Source: Pycnopodia helianthoides (Eukaryota > Echinodermata > Asteroidea > Forcipulatida > Asteriidae). From it: a DNA stretch of 64,000 nucleotides. Below, piece after piece: positions 41,901 through 55,710 of the stretch. Location: positions 20,728,036-20,792,035 of the forward strand of contig CM063252.1 in assembly GCA_032158295.1 (NCBI GenBank), given 5' to 3'. The notes under the pieces were generated by a model that ran no database searches, was not told the origin of the DNA, and saw nothing but the letters and a program-made list of their open reading frames with translations. The translations under genes and the position numbers were made by a program. Numbering within the stretch: position 1 is the stretch's first letter; the number at the start of each line of letters is the position of its first letter.

Positions 41901-44900
41901 CATGGGATGTTTTGGGCTTTTTTCAATTTAAAGTTTACATTTGTTGAACTTGGTTACAATATCTTCAACGCGATTTAATGTTTTGCTAAAAATTCAGCTG
42001 TCCAAGCCTACCAGCGCGGTTCGTTCATCAACAATAAGAAAGGCCTTTAGTTACAATTAGTAAACTACAGCTTGGCGTCCATATTTGCTGCTTGATATAT
42101 TTTTTAACTGTACTCTGTTTCCTAAGATGCATTGCGATATACTTTTAAGGTGGCCCTTGTGCTTAATGGCCTATTAAAGATTTTGTATTTATTTGTTTCC
42201 CCCACAGGTTAGTTTTCCTCATATTTATCTTTGAATCTTGATCCAAATTTATTGAAAATAGAGATCAAGAATGGTTAACCTTAACACATGATTCCTTGCC
42301 TGAACTTGAATGTCACATGCTGCAGCCCGACATAAAGGGAGTGAATTTACACTTCAGCAGAAAAATTAGGGATCGCTATTGGAAATGTAATCAATATTAT
42401 TTGTCTTTTACCAACACAATGATGTGTATTAAGCTCTGTATAGTGTATACTCGGTACTTCCCCGAGTCCTGTGAAAAATATCCACAGTCATAATTGTACG
42501 ATCAAAAAATTTTTTTTTTTTTTTTTTACAACTGTGTTGTCCCTGGAGAGCGTCTGAAGATTTTATCAGTATGAATTTTTTTGATTAATTTTACAAACAA
42601 TAAATTTTTGATATCGGTTCGTTGGCAGCGAAGTGCAGCTTGCTTGAGTCCAAGAAACTGCAACCTTGCGGCTTGGACTGGAGCCAGGCAAAGTTTTCCA
42701 AAGCACTCATAGCCAAAGATGAGGTAACAGTTACAATGTCTTGATTGGCAAGGTATAGGTAACCGATATGCGGGTCATACTAGTCAATAGACTTATGTTA
42801 TGGAAATACCCATGTTACGGGGCCAAATAGTATTTTTTGTTCATGTCAAAGATGGGTCCTAACATTATTTCTGTTGGTCTTGCAAGCAAGCCATGCCGAG
42901 TTTCAGACCAAATGTTTTTGCATTTTTCTCTGCATTCTGACATTAAGAAAGAACGAAGAATGCCTAGCCTTACATCAGCTTATTAGGCACCAAATTTTTT
43001 CCCCTCCAATCAAATGTATTACATTTACAGATTCAAAAATTCTGTGCAATTGATTTAGTTATTTATTTCTCTGGTAGTATTTTCTGTTATGAAACTACCT
43101 CCAAAACAAGAAAGTGACACTTTCATGATGAATTAACCCAAAAGAAAGTTAACAGTTGAAGCATTACCCTTGTTTATGTTTTGCAGAGCTTTTGTTTAAC
43201 AAATTGCTGCATGAGTAAAAGCCAAGTTGGTCCATAATTGTTGACCGAGCACAAAACGTGAGTGAAAACAGTGGCCTCAAACATCTACATTTGTAGCCCA
43301 CCAGGTCAGTCAGCATTCTGTTACTAGTCAAAAGAAATGTGTGAAAGACTATGGGACTAACAAGGATTTTCACCAATACAAAAACTTCTTAAGAAAAAAA
43401 AAACTATAATTCAACATAGGAAATGATTACTAAGTGTCGCAAAACGGATTTTCTTGCAACATACATGCTTTGCATTGATTTTCTTTTTATATCCCGCAAC
43501 ATTAAAAAGCTGAAAAATTAATGTCGCAGGCCGTGTGCACTTTCTTTCAGAATACTTGTTATGACATTCATTCTTGGCAAGAAGCCAGACAATAACAGTG
43601 CCATTATCTTAGAAATTGAACAAACAGGAATTTCAAAAAGACAAATATATTTGCGAATTTCACTTATGACAGAAAATCACACATATTAAAGAAAGACATT
43701 TTTCATCTTCAAGTAGCAATTTTTCAAAGTGAGATGAGTTAACACCACCCCAGTACCCAAAAGTGGTTTATCTTCAAAAAGTATCTGGAAGAGTAAAGAC
43801 GGTTATGTTTTACTCCCCCCCCCCCACCTATAAATATATCAATAACAAATAAAAACATGAACCAGATTTAGACAGTAATTCTTGTGCGAATGGGAAAATG
43901 GTATTGCTTTTGGCAGGTACACCTTAGATGAAAAACAGATTGTTGTCCTATATCCACGCCCCGTCCCCACCCCTGTAAAAAGGAGGGGCAAAGTGGAGGT
44001 TTTTTACATTGGTGGGGGAGGGGAGTTTTCTGTCGTGTATTACAGTTAAGTGTATACACATTGGACCCTAACTAGTGATGAGATGGCATCAGGATGACAC
44101 AGGATGATCACAAGATTACCAACAGAGAGTTCAAGATCCTATCAAAGTATTGCGTGTGGATGATCCCGGAACATTGGTGTTTTTGCTTCAGCCGATGTGA
44201 TACAACAGACGTAGGGCCTTTCTTCATTTTATGCTTAGGTTTCTATGATCATAACTGAAAGTGCTATGCTATACTGGCACCCCACGCATACTGTTGATGT
44301 CAAGTGAACAAGAAATCATTTTTAGTATGACAATGGGACATACTTCACCATGTGATGTATCAAGAGCACAAAATGTACTTTAAGGATCTAAGACAGATGC
44401 CATGGATGAAGACGCTGGTCCAAGAAATGGAAATCAAAAGTTGCAGTTGACACAATTGTGCTTAAATTAAGCACTGTTAAATGGTTTGATGTAAGTATTG
44501 TAAAGTTGGTGATTATTTATTGGCACATTATTTATTTGGTTATCTTTGCCTTTAGAAGTACAGGCATGTGAGACTTCCGTGTTTACATGGAAATCCGCAT
44601 TTTTTATTTTCCCATTCCGCGTTTTTCTTGCGGGCTCCGCATTTTTCCCGTCTCCGCCGTGAATGGCAGGTCTGCGTTTTTTTTGTTTTTTTCATCAAGC
44701 AGCAAGTAATTTTACTGCACAACACTCGCACAAAGCAGAGAAAGGGAACCTGTCATCTTGAAACAATTTGTGATTTGGTTTTGACACGTAAGTCAGGGCT
44801 AGACCGGTAAAATTCTCCACAATAGTCTTTGATTAAAGCCGTTGTTCATTTTTCGTTAAGCACGATGTCCCATTATACTTTTGCCCATGTCGTCGTCCGT

Positions 44901-45167
44901 TTCCACACAAGAGAAGGCGCTTTACTAAAAACTGTATCAAAAATCCAACACCTTGAGCCAAGACTAGGCGCACACTGTCTTTCACGTGGACAAGGAAAAA
45001 TAAATAATGGCAGTCTAGGACGCATTGTGCTTGTGGAACACCTGTCTAAGGAATGCCACAAAAACATCTTTAAAAATGCTGACGAACAACACATTAATAC
45101 CAGGTAACAATTGTGGCCTATGTTTCTGTTAATGTTTTGTCTACGCTGCAGTACAAAGCCTGTTATT

Positions 45168-45239
45168 CAGACTCGTAGCGCTGGCCCAAAACCCAAACAC
45201 GGACAGACTCGTAGCGCTGGCCCAAAATCCAAACACGGA
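45168..45239. repeat. 36-bp direct duplication
   Basis: CAGACTCGTAGCGCTGGCCC followed by AAAACCCAAACACGGA occurs twice back to back with one mismatch. Confidence 0.9.
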
Positions 45240-47377
45240 ATTTTGCTAACTAAAAACAAGTTTTCCTCGTTTTTTTTCCATGACCCGCTCACATGCCTGA
45301 GAAGTAAGACCATTTGATGTAAACCATCTTTAGCGACGGTAACCCAACCAGTACAGGGGATCATTTGGGGCCATCATATGATATTACATCAAAGATTAAG
45401 TACAAATGTCAAGATTCTGGCAAAAGGGGGTGCAAAGAAATTAACAATGACCTGAATGAGTTATAGGGGTTTTATATGCATTCAGCAGTCAGAGAAATGT
45501 TTTGTGTGTAGGTGTTAGTCTTGGTAGGTATTCTATGGGAGATGGAATAATGAATGCCCTACAAATTAAACAGGTGCTCTTTATCTTCTAATTTGATTTC
45601 CCATAGCTTTAGGGGTGTGACTTGCAAATTGATGTGCCTATAACAATTTGATACATAAATTGTTTGTAAACCTTCTTCCAGTGTTAAGACGAGCATCTTC
45701 AAATTTTGTTTTCTTCTTCACCTAAACTTGCACCTCTGAAATGTGCACTTGACAACTGGAGAACACTGAACATAAGTGTGCAAAATTTCAGGGCATGAAC
45801 AAAATTTTAATTAGTTTTGGGGACAAAATGTTCTTTGATGTGAGCCTCTTGTGGAAATGCTTCTAAGCGTACTTTGGAAATAGACTGAATTAACAAGAAT
45901 CCAAACATACTGTTGACTTTTATAAAATCAGAGACAGCAATTGGACAGAGATCACAAAAGGCATTGAACTAATTAAAAAATTTGCTAAATTTCCCCAAGA
46001 GTGATGAAACTCCAGGTATGGTTGGAATCTGCTGAACTTGTGGCTTATAGACTGTCTTTGTATTTCATCATTCAAGTCATTGCCTTGAATAAGTACCTGG
46101 TTAATTTGCATATACTTATAACTTCACACTTGTTCGCTTCTAGACACTCGCCATTACTATCCTTATAAAACAGTTATTAGTATGAAAGGCACCAGTCTAT
46201 AATTAGACTTTAGCCTCACCTTGATTCCCATGAGTTTTGTGTTGTTTAAAACCCAATTTGGGTGCTGTGAGGGGTTGCGTAATGCCATTATGACTGTGTC
46301 TGACTGCACCTTCTAGGTTTCCCCCCTTGTAATTCTTCACCTAGCCAAACTATTCAATTACTCCCAAAGCTTACAGGTGATCATATTTGAGTGTAACTAC
46401 AGGTGGCAGATTCTATAGAAGTGTTCCAATGAGATTCAGCGAGACCCCGGGATCTTTCTACCAGAGTGTGATCAATAAACTAAAAGAGACGCATGGAATA
46501 ACCCAAGCATAAGGAAGGTATTCTGTATTATAAACGTCCATAAAAATACCGTGCTGTTCACGTTCTGCAGTTAGTAAGATGATGTGTACTTGGATCCAGA
46601 CATTACTGTTATAACTTGTATTGTGCAAGTCTTAAAATATTACTTTGTAATATTATGACAAGATTCTCTTGACATTTTCCCAGGCTGTCTTAATAATGAT
46701 CTGGGCCACACCATATATATATATATTTATTTGAAATCTGTTATTCTTAAACATTTTTGTGTCCATAAGCTCTGACTTACAACACAACCCAACACCTGAC
46801 ACAGTGTTGCGTTTGTTGCACCATGTGTTGCAAGATGCAGTGTGCATGCATTGGTTTACATACAGAAAAGTCCTCTGCAAGGCCCTGTGACACAATGTTG
46901 TAGTACTTTAGATTTGTCACTTGAGACGCAAGGGAATTGTACGAGACCTTATCTTTTTATATGACTGCGGAAGCAATAGACGTGTAATATTAATATAATA
47001 GTTGACTGATTCAGAAGTTAACAAAGGAACCAATCATGTGCCTTTTCCGCTGCCTCTACTCTATGCAGCATTTTGAAAATAAGCAACAACGTTTTTGTCT
47101 TGAAATTCATATCTCAAATGATGAATGAGATGTCATATTTTGAGAGTCACTGGCATTAAATGCCTATAGCTATGTGTAAATCAAGTAAAGGACATCATAA
47201 ACCTCAAGGAAAGTATGCATGCTACATTAGTTTGCTGGTCAGTGCAGACAATGCCCAGACATACACTGCACCTTGTGATTTGTTATCGATAAGCTAAAAT
47301 TGAGAAATGTTTTAGGGATGTTTGTTGATGTTACTAGAAGATTGGAGTAAGAAATGGACCCTTTGCATATGACATCA

Positions 47378-47475
47378 CAAGCTTAAACAGCGCCCTCACT
47401 GAGATCAAAGGAATACCTATCCCTGGTTGAGAGTTGCGTATGGCACATACACACAAGTGTAGTTTCCATTGTTTG
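47378..47475 (-). repeat. Interspersed repeat R1, copy 2
   Basis: Reverse-complement blocks match 3543-3656 (AGCGCCCTCACTGAG, GGCACATACACAC, TTTCCATTGTTTGA). Confidence 0.55.
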
Positions 47476-48559
47476 ACATTAGCGAAAGTGGTCTATGCAA
47501 TGGGTCCATTTGAATGTATTCTTGAATGATTTGAATACAAACATCTTGAAAATTAGTGTACTATTTGAGTATCCCAAGCCTTTGCTTGAAAAGTGTCATG
47601 GTCAATATGGTGTTGAAACAAGCTTATTAGAATAACACCTATTTTATTAAATTGATGAAAGTATTGATATCGATGTATGTAAGCAACTTATTCTAACCTT
47701 GTGAATTCTTTTATCTACAGCATAAATACCTTGGAAGTGACAACTTAACCATTAACTGAGGCTTGAGTTTGAGCCACAAACCCAATGGTTTAAAATCTCT
47801 TTCAGATAAGGGTGTGGGATGGGGGCGCGGGGATTGGTGAATTTGTACTTTGTAGCAGCATCTATATGGTGGGAAGGTTGGGATGTGACTAAACTAAGGC
47901 CCAAACAATTGAACACCAGGGATGGGTCAACACATCATGTTTTTTAACTACCTTTAACTTGGGAGCTTAGCGTACAGTCACTGAAAAAGTTTTGCATCAT
48001 TGTCAGTCACTGCGAGCGATATTTTGCTGTGTTAATTTGGAAATCTGCATACTATTGTACAACCCTGTTACATTTAACTTGTGAAGTCTTCTTCCATAAA
48101 ATTGGCAAAACAAAACCAAGAAGCGTGAAAGAAAGCCTTGTTGTGGATCTCCAATAGCCATTTTCTTAAGTATGAACCATGCAGCAGAGCAGAATAGAGC
48201 TTGTACAGGAAACACTAGTTACAATTCTAAGCCTTTTGTTAAAAAAAATTGTCCATTTAAGCGTTTTCTACATTAACTTCATGTTCCAAAAGGGTGCCCA
48301 TGTCATTTTTTAAATGTGCACCCTGATGAAGTTATATCAAGGTTTTGTGAGGCTGTTCTTTTTCACTGCGTGTCATATTAGAAGGAAATGATACTAGGGG
48401 GAGGGGGGTTAAAATTATACTTAGTATGTTGCATGTCCCTCCCTGCTCTAGACGACATAATATTCATAATGAGGGACCTTCACATTGAATATTACGCCAC
48501 TTTCTGTCAGTTTGCGTCACTTAAAAAACAATACCACCCCAGTTAGTTCATTTGTTGAA

Positions 48560-48720
48560 TCCTCTCAACTCCATTGGGAGAATGCCGCCTATGCTACAAG
48601 AACCATCTCTGCCCTCACAGGTACCCCATTTTACCCCTGGGTGAAGAGAAGCAATAATAGCAAAGCGTATTGCTGTAGGACACAGCTGTCATGACCAGGA
48701 TTCCCACACCCCAATGACTT
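48560..48720 (-). mobile_element. SINE S1 subfamily fragment, minus strand
   Basis: Reading in reverse gives GGGTGTGGGAATCCTGGTCA (decayed B box), CAGCTGTGTCCT and TTCTCTTCACCCAGGGGTA as in 7297-7640. Confidence 0.7.
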
Positions 48721-51700
48721 TTGCCTCCAGAACCTGAGTCTAGTCAAGTTAAGAAGACTGTTTGGCCAGGACACACCAAACATGTCAAATATCCCCTCCC
48801 TCTCTTCATCCGACCCCCACCCTCCACTCACTCCCCTCCTCCCCACCATTTTCACAGATTATAATGTCATACTATTGGTGGTGTCCTCACAGTCAAGTCT
48901 CAAGTTTGTGTGTCTCGTCATGAGAGTCTTAAGTCTTGGTTAATAAAGATGGGGTCTATAATAGGGTCCGAGTATTGTTCGCTATCCTTCTCAGATGCAA
49001 CTTGGTATGAAGTGAATGAATTTGAAACCTTACCATACGCCGGCAGGGGAATTGCCTGACAATGAGTTACATTTACTGGATTAAATCATCATTACTCACA
49101 GCCACCAAGGCATCTAATAGAAATCAACCTTACAAACTATGAGTGTATGTTACTCAAACACCCAAATGCTTGGCTCGATGTTTAATAAGGGATCAACATG
49201 AATCAATCAAACTCTGGACAAAACAATGGGATGCAATTTTCAAGGATCAGGGAAAGTTTGGGTAAATGAAATTGTTCACTATCTTGCATCTTGTAAAGTA
49301 AATTGACCACATCTGGAAAATGGATTTTGTCAAATGTGTTGGAGCATGTTATGTTATTCACTTCTTTCTAAATTTCAGAAGGGAATGCTATGGGAGTGTT
49401 GAGTGGTCTTTTAGTTGACTTTTGTAAAAGTGCCTTGTGTAAGTCTGTTTTTATGTGTGGGGGTGTTTGTTTGTTTCCTTTCCCTCATTATTTGTGTAAA
49501 CATTTTGTAAAAAGCCTATTGAATTTTACAAAACCCATCCACGATTCTAAATGGCTTAGATTTTTAAATTACGAAGCTGGTCATGCAACTTGGTGGGGCT
49601 GGTTGTTGCAAATTATGAGTGTGAAGCCAAGTCAGTCAACTAGCTTAAATGTTCTTGGATTTAAACAAACGCATCATTCACAAGACTAGCAATTTTTACA
49701 AAAATAAACAGCTAACTGCTGGAGAATAAGTGCAAACCATCAATGTTTTGTGAATGAATAAAAATCTATTCATATGTGGCACATGTTTTGGTATTATAAA
49801 TAACCTAAAAACAATCTTCATTTGACAAGTTCTTCAAAATCTTCATGTGCCCAAATATTGAACAGTTTTCAGGGAATGATTGCATCCAGCAATTTTGCAC
49901 TCTGAATGCGAATGCTGAGTAGCAAATGATGATTTTTGAGTAGCACGTGATACATAGCATTTTGCTTTGCTAAATGTATACAAGGGAAATCTTTCACTGG
50001 TTTTCATAAACACAGTTTTTCTGTAATGGCATTTTAGTGATTGTCCATGGAGGGGAGGTGTTGGGTTATTTGGGGGTTCCACACTCGTCAGAATAGACTC
50101 TCTCTTCCTTGAGAAGAATGGGAAAACATAACGATGAGGAAATTATTTTGATTGGTTCTGCAATGATAACCCAAGTTTCTTTACAATAGAACGTTGCTAT
50201 GTTTGTAAAGTAATCAGCATCGACAGTACAGGAGATGAGCTCAAGATAGTTTCGCAAGATATTACTCTAGTTTGTGTTCTTTATGCAGAGCTATGCTGCG
50301 GTAAGTATAATGCATTTGTTTTAAAAGACAATTATCACGTAACTGTTTACAGCACTGACCGCTCGGAATCTATTGACAAATTGTAGTTGTTGGAGGCTTT
50401 AACCAAGGAGCAAGTGTAGCTTTATGGAATTTGGCAGCAAGGTGAATACTGCCTCGTCATTTCATTATGTTTTGTAAAATAATCAACAATTATCAATAAT
50501 TAATTTCCTTTGGTGTGATGTAACTTGGTTGTTGTTAATAGATCAATGGTAAACAATGGATGAAGGCACCTGTCAATGTGGTGGTGCTTGTTTACCACAT
50601 CATAAAAAGACAAGATTTGGGGATCAGACACTGATACATGTATTCATGGATAATTCAATGATTTTCTCAAAGTCTTTTTTACATAGTTTAGGATTTTTCA
50701 TCATCCAAAATGCACGTGCAAATCCAATGTCTGCAGTATCAAAAAATATATTTTACAAATTCACTTTGTTTGAGATAAAGAGGCTTTCTGGGGATTGTTC
50801 AAAATGGCTGTTTGGTTCTTCCCATTACAAAAAGTGTTCAGTCATGGAGCAGCAAGGGCCAATATATCCCTTTTTTGTGTGATCAAAAAGGTAGATGCCA
50901 GTTGTAACAACTTTGTTTTAAGAAAAGCTTCTAATTGATGTTTTATTGATTTGTTCTGTACAACAGTAATAAATTTTGGGGAAATTTTTATTTTTTTTTT
51001 TTGGGGGGGGGGAATGGACGCCTGTTGTATGTTGTTGAGTTCTTAAACTCTCTGGCTGCAAACAATTTTTGAAAAATACGAGCAAGTAAGGAAGATAGAA
51101 AACTTTTTTACATGTAATGGCATTCCGCACTAATGCTAAAAATAGAAGCTACCAGATCTGAGACGGATGTGTCAAATTTCACTAACATGCGCGCATACAT
51201 TTTACAAGTTCTATGTTAACTCGCATGTACTGACTAAACTTCTAGTGCAGATTGGTACGTCAATGATGCGGTGAATAAGTAAGTGGTGAAATGATTGACT
51301 GACAGCCAAGTATTTTGAGCAAAAGTGACGTCATTAGTGCAAAGTGCTATTAAAGAAATTTACTGTCTTTATTCGGTGAACAATTTGGGTGAAAGGCAGT
51401 CATCTGTCATGAAACCTATGAACCCCATTCTGGAAACCAATTTCTCAGATGCCCATCTCTACACATTAATAACTGACAAAGGGATTCTTTTTTCCTCGTA
51501 AAATTTGTGATCGATTTATACTACCAAAAATCATCTTGCGGAACATTTTATACACTGGAGTAAGAATTGCCAGACAGGATAGGTTGATAAGGATCAGCTT
51601 TGTTCGGAATGATTTGCACTTTACTTAAGCCAAAATGAAGGGACTTCTTGGCTTTGTCTTCAGGTTACAGAGGTCTGTAAGACTGGTACTAAATTAATTA

Positions 51701-52850
51701 GTCAGATTTGTAGACTGACACTAACTACATATTTTGACAGTATCCAGACTTCTATAAAATTGAATATTTTAAGTACACATTCATTTATTTTATTGTATAT
51801 TTACAACAAACTTTATGGAGGTAACCCATCCAGTGCAGTTGAGGCCCTCTTAATAAATTTTAGAAAAAAGAACCAATAAAAGTCATGACAACACTGAGAA
51901 TATGAATTTGATATTACAAAAGTAAAACAGCAAAAGGGCACAGCAAATAAAATTAAAACAAAGGTAAATATGGCACAGACAGGCCTGGAATTACACAGAG
52001 GTCATGGCGTTTGATGCCCTGGTCTTGGCTTCGATGCCCCTTCAAAAACTCATCATATACTTAAAGATATTTCCAATGAAATAGCCCTTTGCAAAATGAA
52101 ATTGCCCTCTCACAGATGATGTAACAGGCCTGCACAGAATGCAAAAAAGCTGAGCTGCTCGGTCATACCTGAGTGCCCCCTCCCTTGATGAATTACATTA
52201 GAATAATGTAACCTGCTTCACCAACCACACAGACACTGAAGAAAAATTAATTTTATCTTCAGTCAGCTAGTTCATTAATGAAGACTAAGAGAGTGGAAAG
52301 GAATCCTGTTTATGAACAAAGGAACTCTGCAACTGAAACTGTTAAAAAAGCTTAAATTTAGGTTTTATAAAACGAAAATTCCCCCAATGATTGCTTGAGT
52401 GGTTGGTGATCACCAGCCTGGATTACAGTATGTTGTGCCTCTAGTAAAGGTAGTTGGGGCATCATCGGTGGAGGCCCTAAAAGCCTGGCAGTCAAGTTGG
52501 AAATTAATCCATCAAGAAAGTATCATGATGTTGACATTAAAAAATATTACCAAAAAAAGTTACATGGGGGGTAAGTGTACATGTAAGCGTCTTACCCATT
52601 TCAACGTTAAATGGTGACTATAAATTTGTAGTACAGACGTACTATAGTATTAGTAATCTGCATTTTTGTGAATAACACATTAAAGTTAATTTTTCTCTCC
52701 AAGTGGGTGTTGTCTAATGAATGATTAGATTCATAGATTGATTATACTGTAGATTAGTCTATAAAAATTCTATAGATGCAAAATATTGCAGGGGCATTGT
52801 TGTTGTAACAACCAATCCTATTGTATGCAGTTTCTACTTGTATGAGACAC

Positions 52851-53033
52851 TTCAATGGACCTTATGCATTAACATCATCACACCGCCATCTTGGAGGAAA
52901 AAGATGACCTAACAATGGAAAACGCACATCTATGTACACGCGGTGCACAGATTTGGCCAATGAGTAACCTTCTTTTGACCTCTAGACGGGGGCGCTCTAC
53001 TCAAATGACGTTATGTGCATAAGGTCCGTTGAA
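52851..53033. mobile_element. 183-bp MITE with 18-bp inverted ends
   Basis: TTCAATGGACCTTATGCA at the left and TGCATAAGGTCCGTTGAA at the right, one mismatch. The interior is CpG-richer and includes CGCCATCTTGG. Confidence 0.75.
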
Positions 53034-54989
53034 ATTTGTACAGAAAGATACAATTTGGTGACAGAGGGGTTAGCTTTATTGTATTACCATATAAAGGACA
53101 TGAACCTGAAGCTACTTGTAGTTCAGTCTCACTGTGAACCACTGTTGACTGCTTGTTCAACAGCTCAGTTACCTGTGGCATTTAAGCGATATTGACTAAT
53201 AAGGCTTTGTAGTCTTTCCCTGCCATACGTGGACATTATGTGATGATATAAAAATGTTGATGTTGCTGTGCTGGGCTAGCAATGCAGGTTTGTTGGATCT
53301 TACAAGGCTAGTGACCAGTTATTGTGCAGTTTTATGCTATCCTAATAAAGAATGTGGGGCCCTCTAGTGTATTACTTCTCAAAGACTTTGTTTCTTGCTT
53401 ATTATGACGTATTTTTTATGAAGGTATTGTTTGTACATTATAATCTTGATCATTGGACCAAGAATTTTGTTGGAAATGTTCATATAAAAAAATTGAAAGA
53501 GAAAGTCTGTAAGACGATAAAACTGTAAATAACTCTTTTTCTATTGACATTTAAATTTACTAACTTGAAAGTCCTTTTTGTTTGAAAAGTCTCTTCACAT
53601 TTGTAAAAATTGTATACATTGAACATGATAAAACTCCTGTTAGTTGACATAACCAATTTTTTGTGTTTAACAGTCTTCTTCCATTATCTGCATTAGGGCT
53701 GACATGTTTGTTGATATCTACTAACACATTTTAAAACATTTTGTTTTGTTAGGTATGGTTGGCCAGCCCAGGATGAACTGGACCTCCATCAGTTTCTGAT
53801 GCCTAATTAAATGGTATGAAGATAGTTAATTTTGTAAATATAAATTTAGAGTCCTATAAATTTTGTTAAATTCACTTGCAGATGTGGAGTACAAACACAT
53901 ATTGTCAAGTTTGATACAAGGGTGCTGGTTACTGATTTTTAAAGAAATCTGAGCGATTAGAAATGTAGAATCATTCAAGTGAACGAATGGTACATGAATA
54001 CCATGTGATAAAACACCGTGTCTTAAGTTTATACAATGGATTACTGATAAAGCATTTTTTTATTTTTTATTATTAACTATTTCTTGTTATAAACAATAAA
54101 CAAGGATGTTTTTGTAACAATTTGTTGGCACTTTGTAACCCAAGTTTTATCTTCAGGCCTTGCATTACACAATGAAGCCAAGGCCTCTGTTGCCCTGGTT
54201 TGGGCCTTTCGAAAATAGAAATTCCTGGCCTGTATCTTTCAATCATGTTTGATCATTTTTACATGTTTGCAATACAGAAAAATCACTTTCTTTATTGGTT
54301 TCTGTAGGTTGGCTTTGATGAATCAGCCGGAGAATGTATCCACAGATAAAAGAGACATTCTGGAAATGAGGTAAGGATCAAGCAGAGCCTGATTTACTAT
54401 CCATCAAGTGTCCAAGGAATTTTCATAATTTCATATTTATTTGTTCGTTGTGCGGTATTTGTTTCGGAAACCTGAAAAAATACAAAATATGGCTGACACA
54501 TAAAAAAAACAACTGGAGCATTTCTGGTTGTTGTAATTTGAATTCCTCTGATTTGTTTCAACTGTAGTGTTGAGGAATATGTCATCATTTCTAACCTCAA
54601 ATTTAACTAGGTGTTCAGAGCAACGCTCGCAACACCTCTTGTTTGTAATGTAGTTTGGGGGGGGTTCCTTTTCTTTTTTTTCATTTTAAAAAATCTTCTT
54701 CCCTTTGATCTGATTACGCTTTGTTAAATGGGAGAATCTCGTCCACTAATAGAAGCGTTGCATTGTCTTTTAAAGTTTGATGCATGACACTTCTTTATAA
54801 TTGTTAGTGACCTGATTTGACCTGGCTTCCCTTCCAAACCAGAAGTTCAAATAAAACATAGTTTGTCTAGTTCAGTTTTATGATCTAAAAAACTCGGACA
54901 GCACCTTTTTCATTTTGTGTGAGAGATTAATGTCATCATCGTCTGTCACACAAAGTAATAGTTGCTTAATTAGTAATTAGACTGTGCAA

Positions 54990-55094
54990 GTCTCTCGCGT
55001 ATTCAAACACTGGGACCCATTAAAGTGCGCATATTTGTTTCCTTCACGCGTTGAAGCAATTGTAAGTTGTAACATGTTTGAATACGCGCGAGAC
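54990..55094. mobile_element. 105-bp palindromic MITE
   Basis: GTCTCTCGCGTATTCAAACA and TGTTTGAATACGCGCGAGAC are inverse ends with one mismatch. Tiny interior. Confidence 0.75.
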
Positions 55095-55629
55095 TAGCAT
55101 GGTCTATAACAAATTCTGGTTTGTGTGCATCTGTACAAAAAGTTGTAGATTGTGAGTGAACCATACTGTGACAAAGACTAAAGCATACCTTGTTTCTTTT
55201 TCTCTATGCAGGAACTCTTGGGTGCAGATGCAATGGAAGTCTCTCTTTTCTAGTGAAGATGATTGCGTGCCATGATGCAATGGACACTCGCATGATTTTT
55301 TTATAACGATAGATCGTTATCACACAGTGACCGCCTATGTCCAGTTCCCTGTGTTCACAGTAATAATACAAATTGCTGTTAATCATAGACATAAAGGGGT
55401 CTGACTAAATCTCTCTCAAGCATTATGGTTTGGTCATTTGTTTTTTGTTTATGGTGAAGGAGGAGGATGTTCCATGGCCATGGTAAAACCTAATGGGGTA
55501 AAATAGACTCAAATTTATCCTTTTTCCCTTTTTTTTGGGGGGGGGGAGGTGAGCGTGGGTCTCGGGGTAGTCATGGGATACATTCTTTCATAACCCTGGT
55601 GCAGAAATTCTTGGATGACACGTAACTGT

Positions 55630-55710
55630 AGTTTTGGGGTTGAACAAAGGAAAATTGAATAGAGGTAGACTTGAACCTACAACCTTGAAACTGTCGTGCT
55701 GGCGCTACAC
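55630..55710 (-). mobile_element. SINE S2 3' fragment
   Basis: GGGTTGAACAAAGGAAAATT, then ACTTGAACCTACAACC, matches the 3' end of the family in reverse. Confidence 0.6.

Larger units (their letters stand above)
38998..50288. other. Gene-poor region, part 1
   Basis: I see no protein gene. It contains homopolymer runs (42508-42527 T, 43817-43826 C), a 36-bp direct duplication at 45168-45239, repeat R1 copy 2 at 47378-47475, a SINE fragment at 48560-48720, and otherwise AT-rich single-copy-looking DNA. Confidence 0.55.

Noticed and set aside
49390..49689. 99-codon ORF after an acceptor-like TTTCAG
   Set aside because: No family features, no matching donor or partner exon; likely chance.
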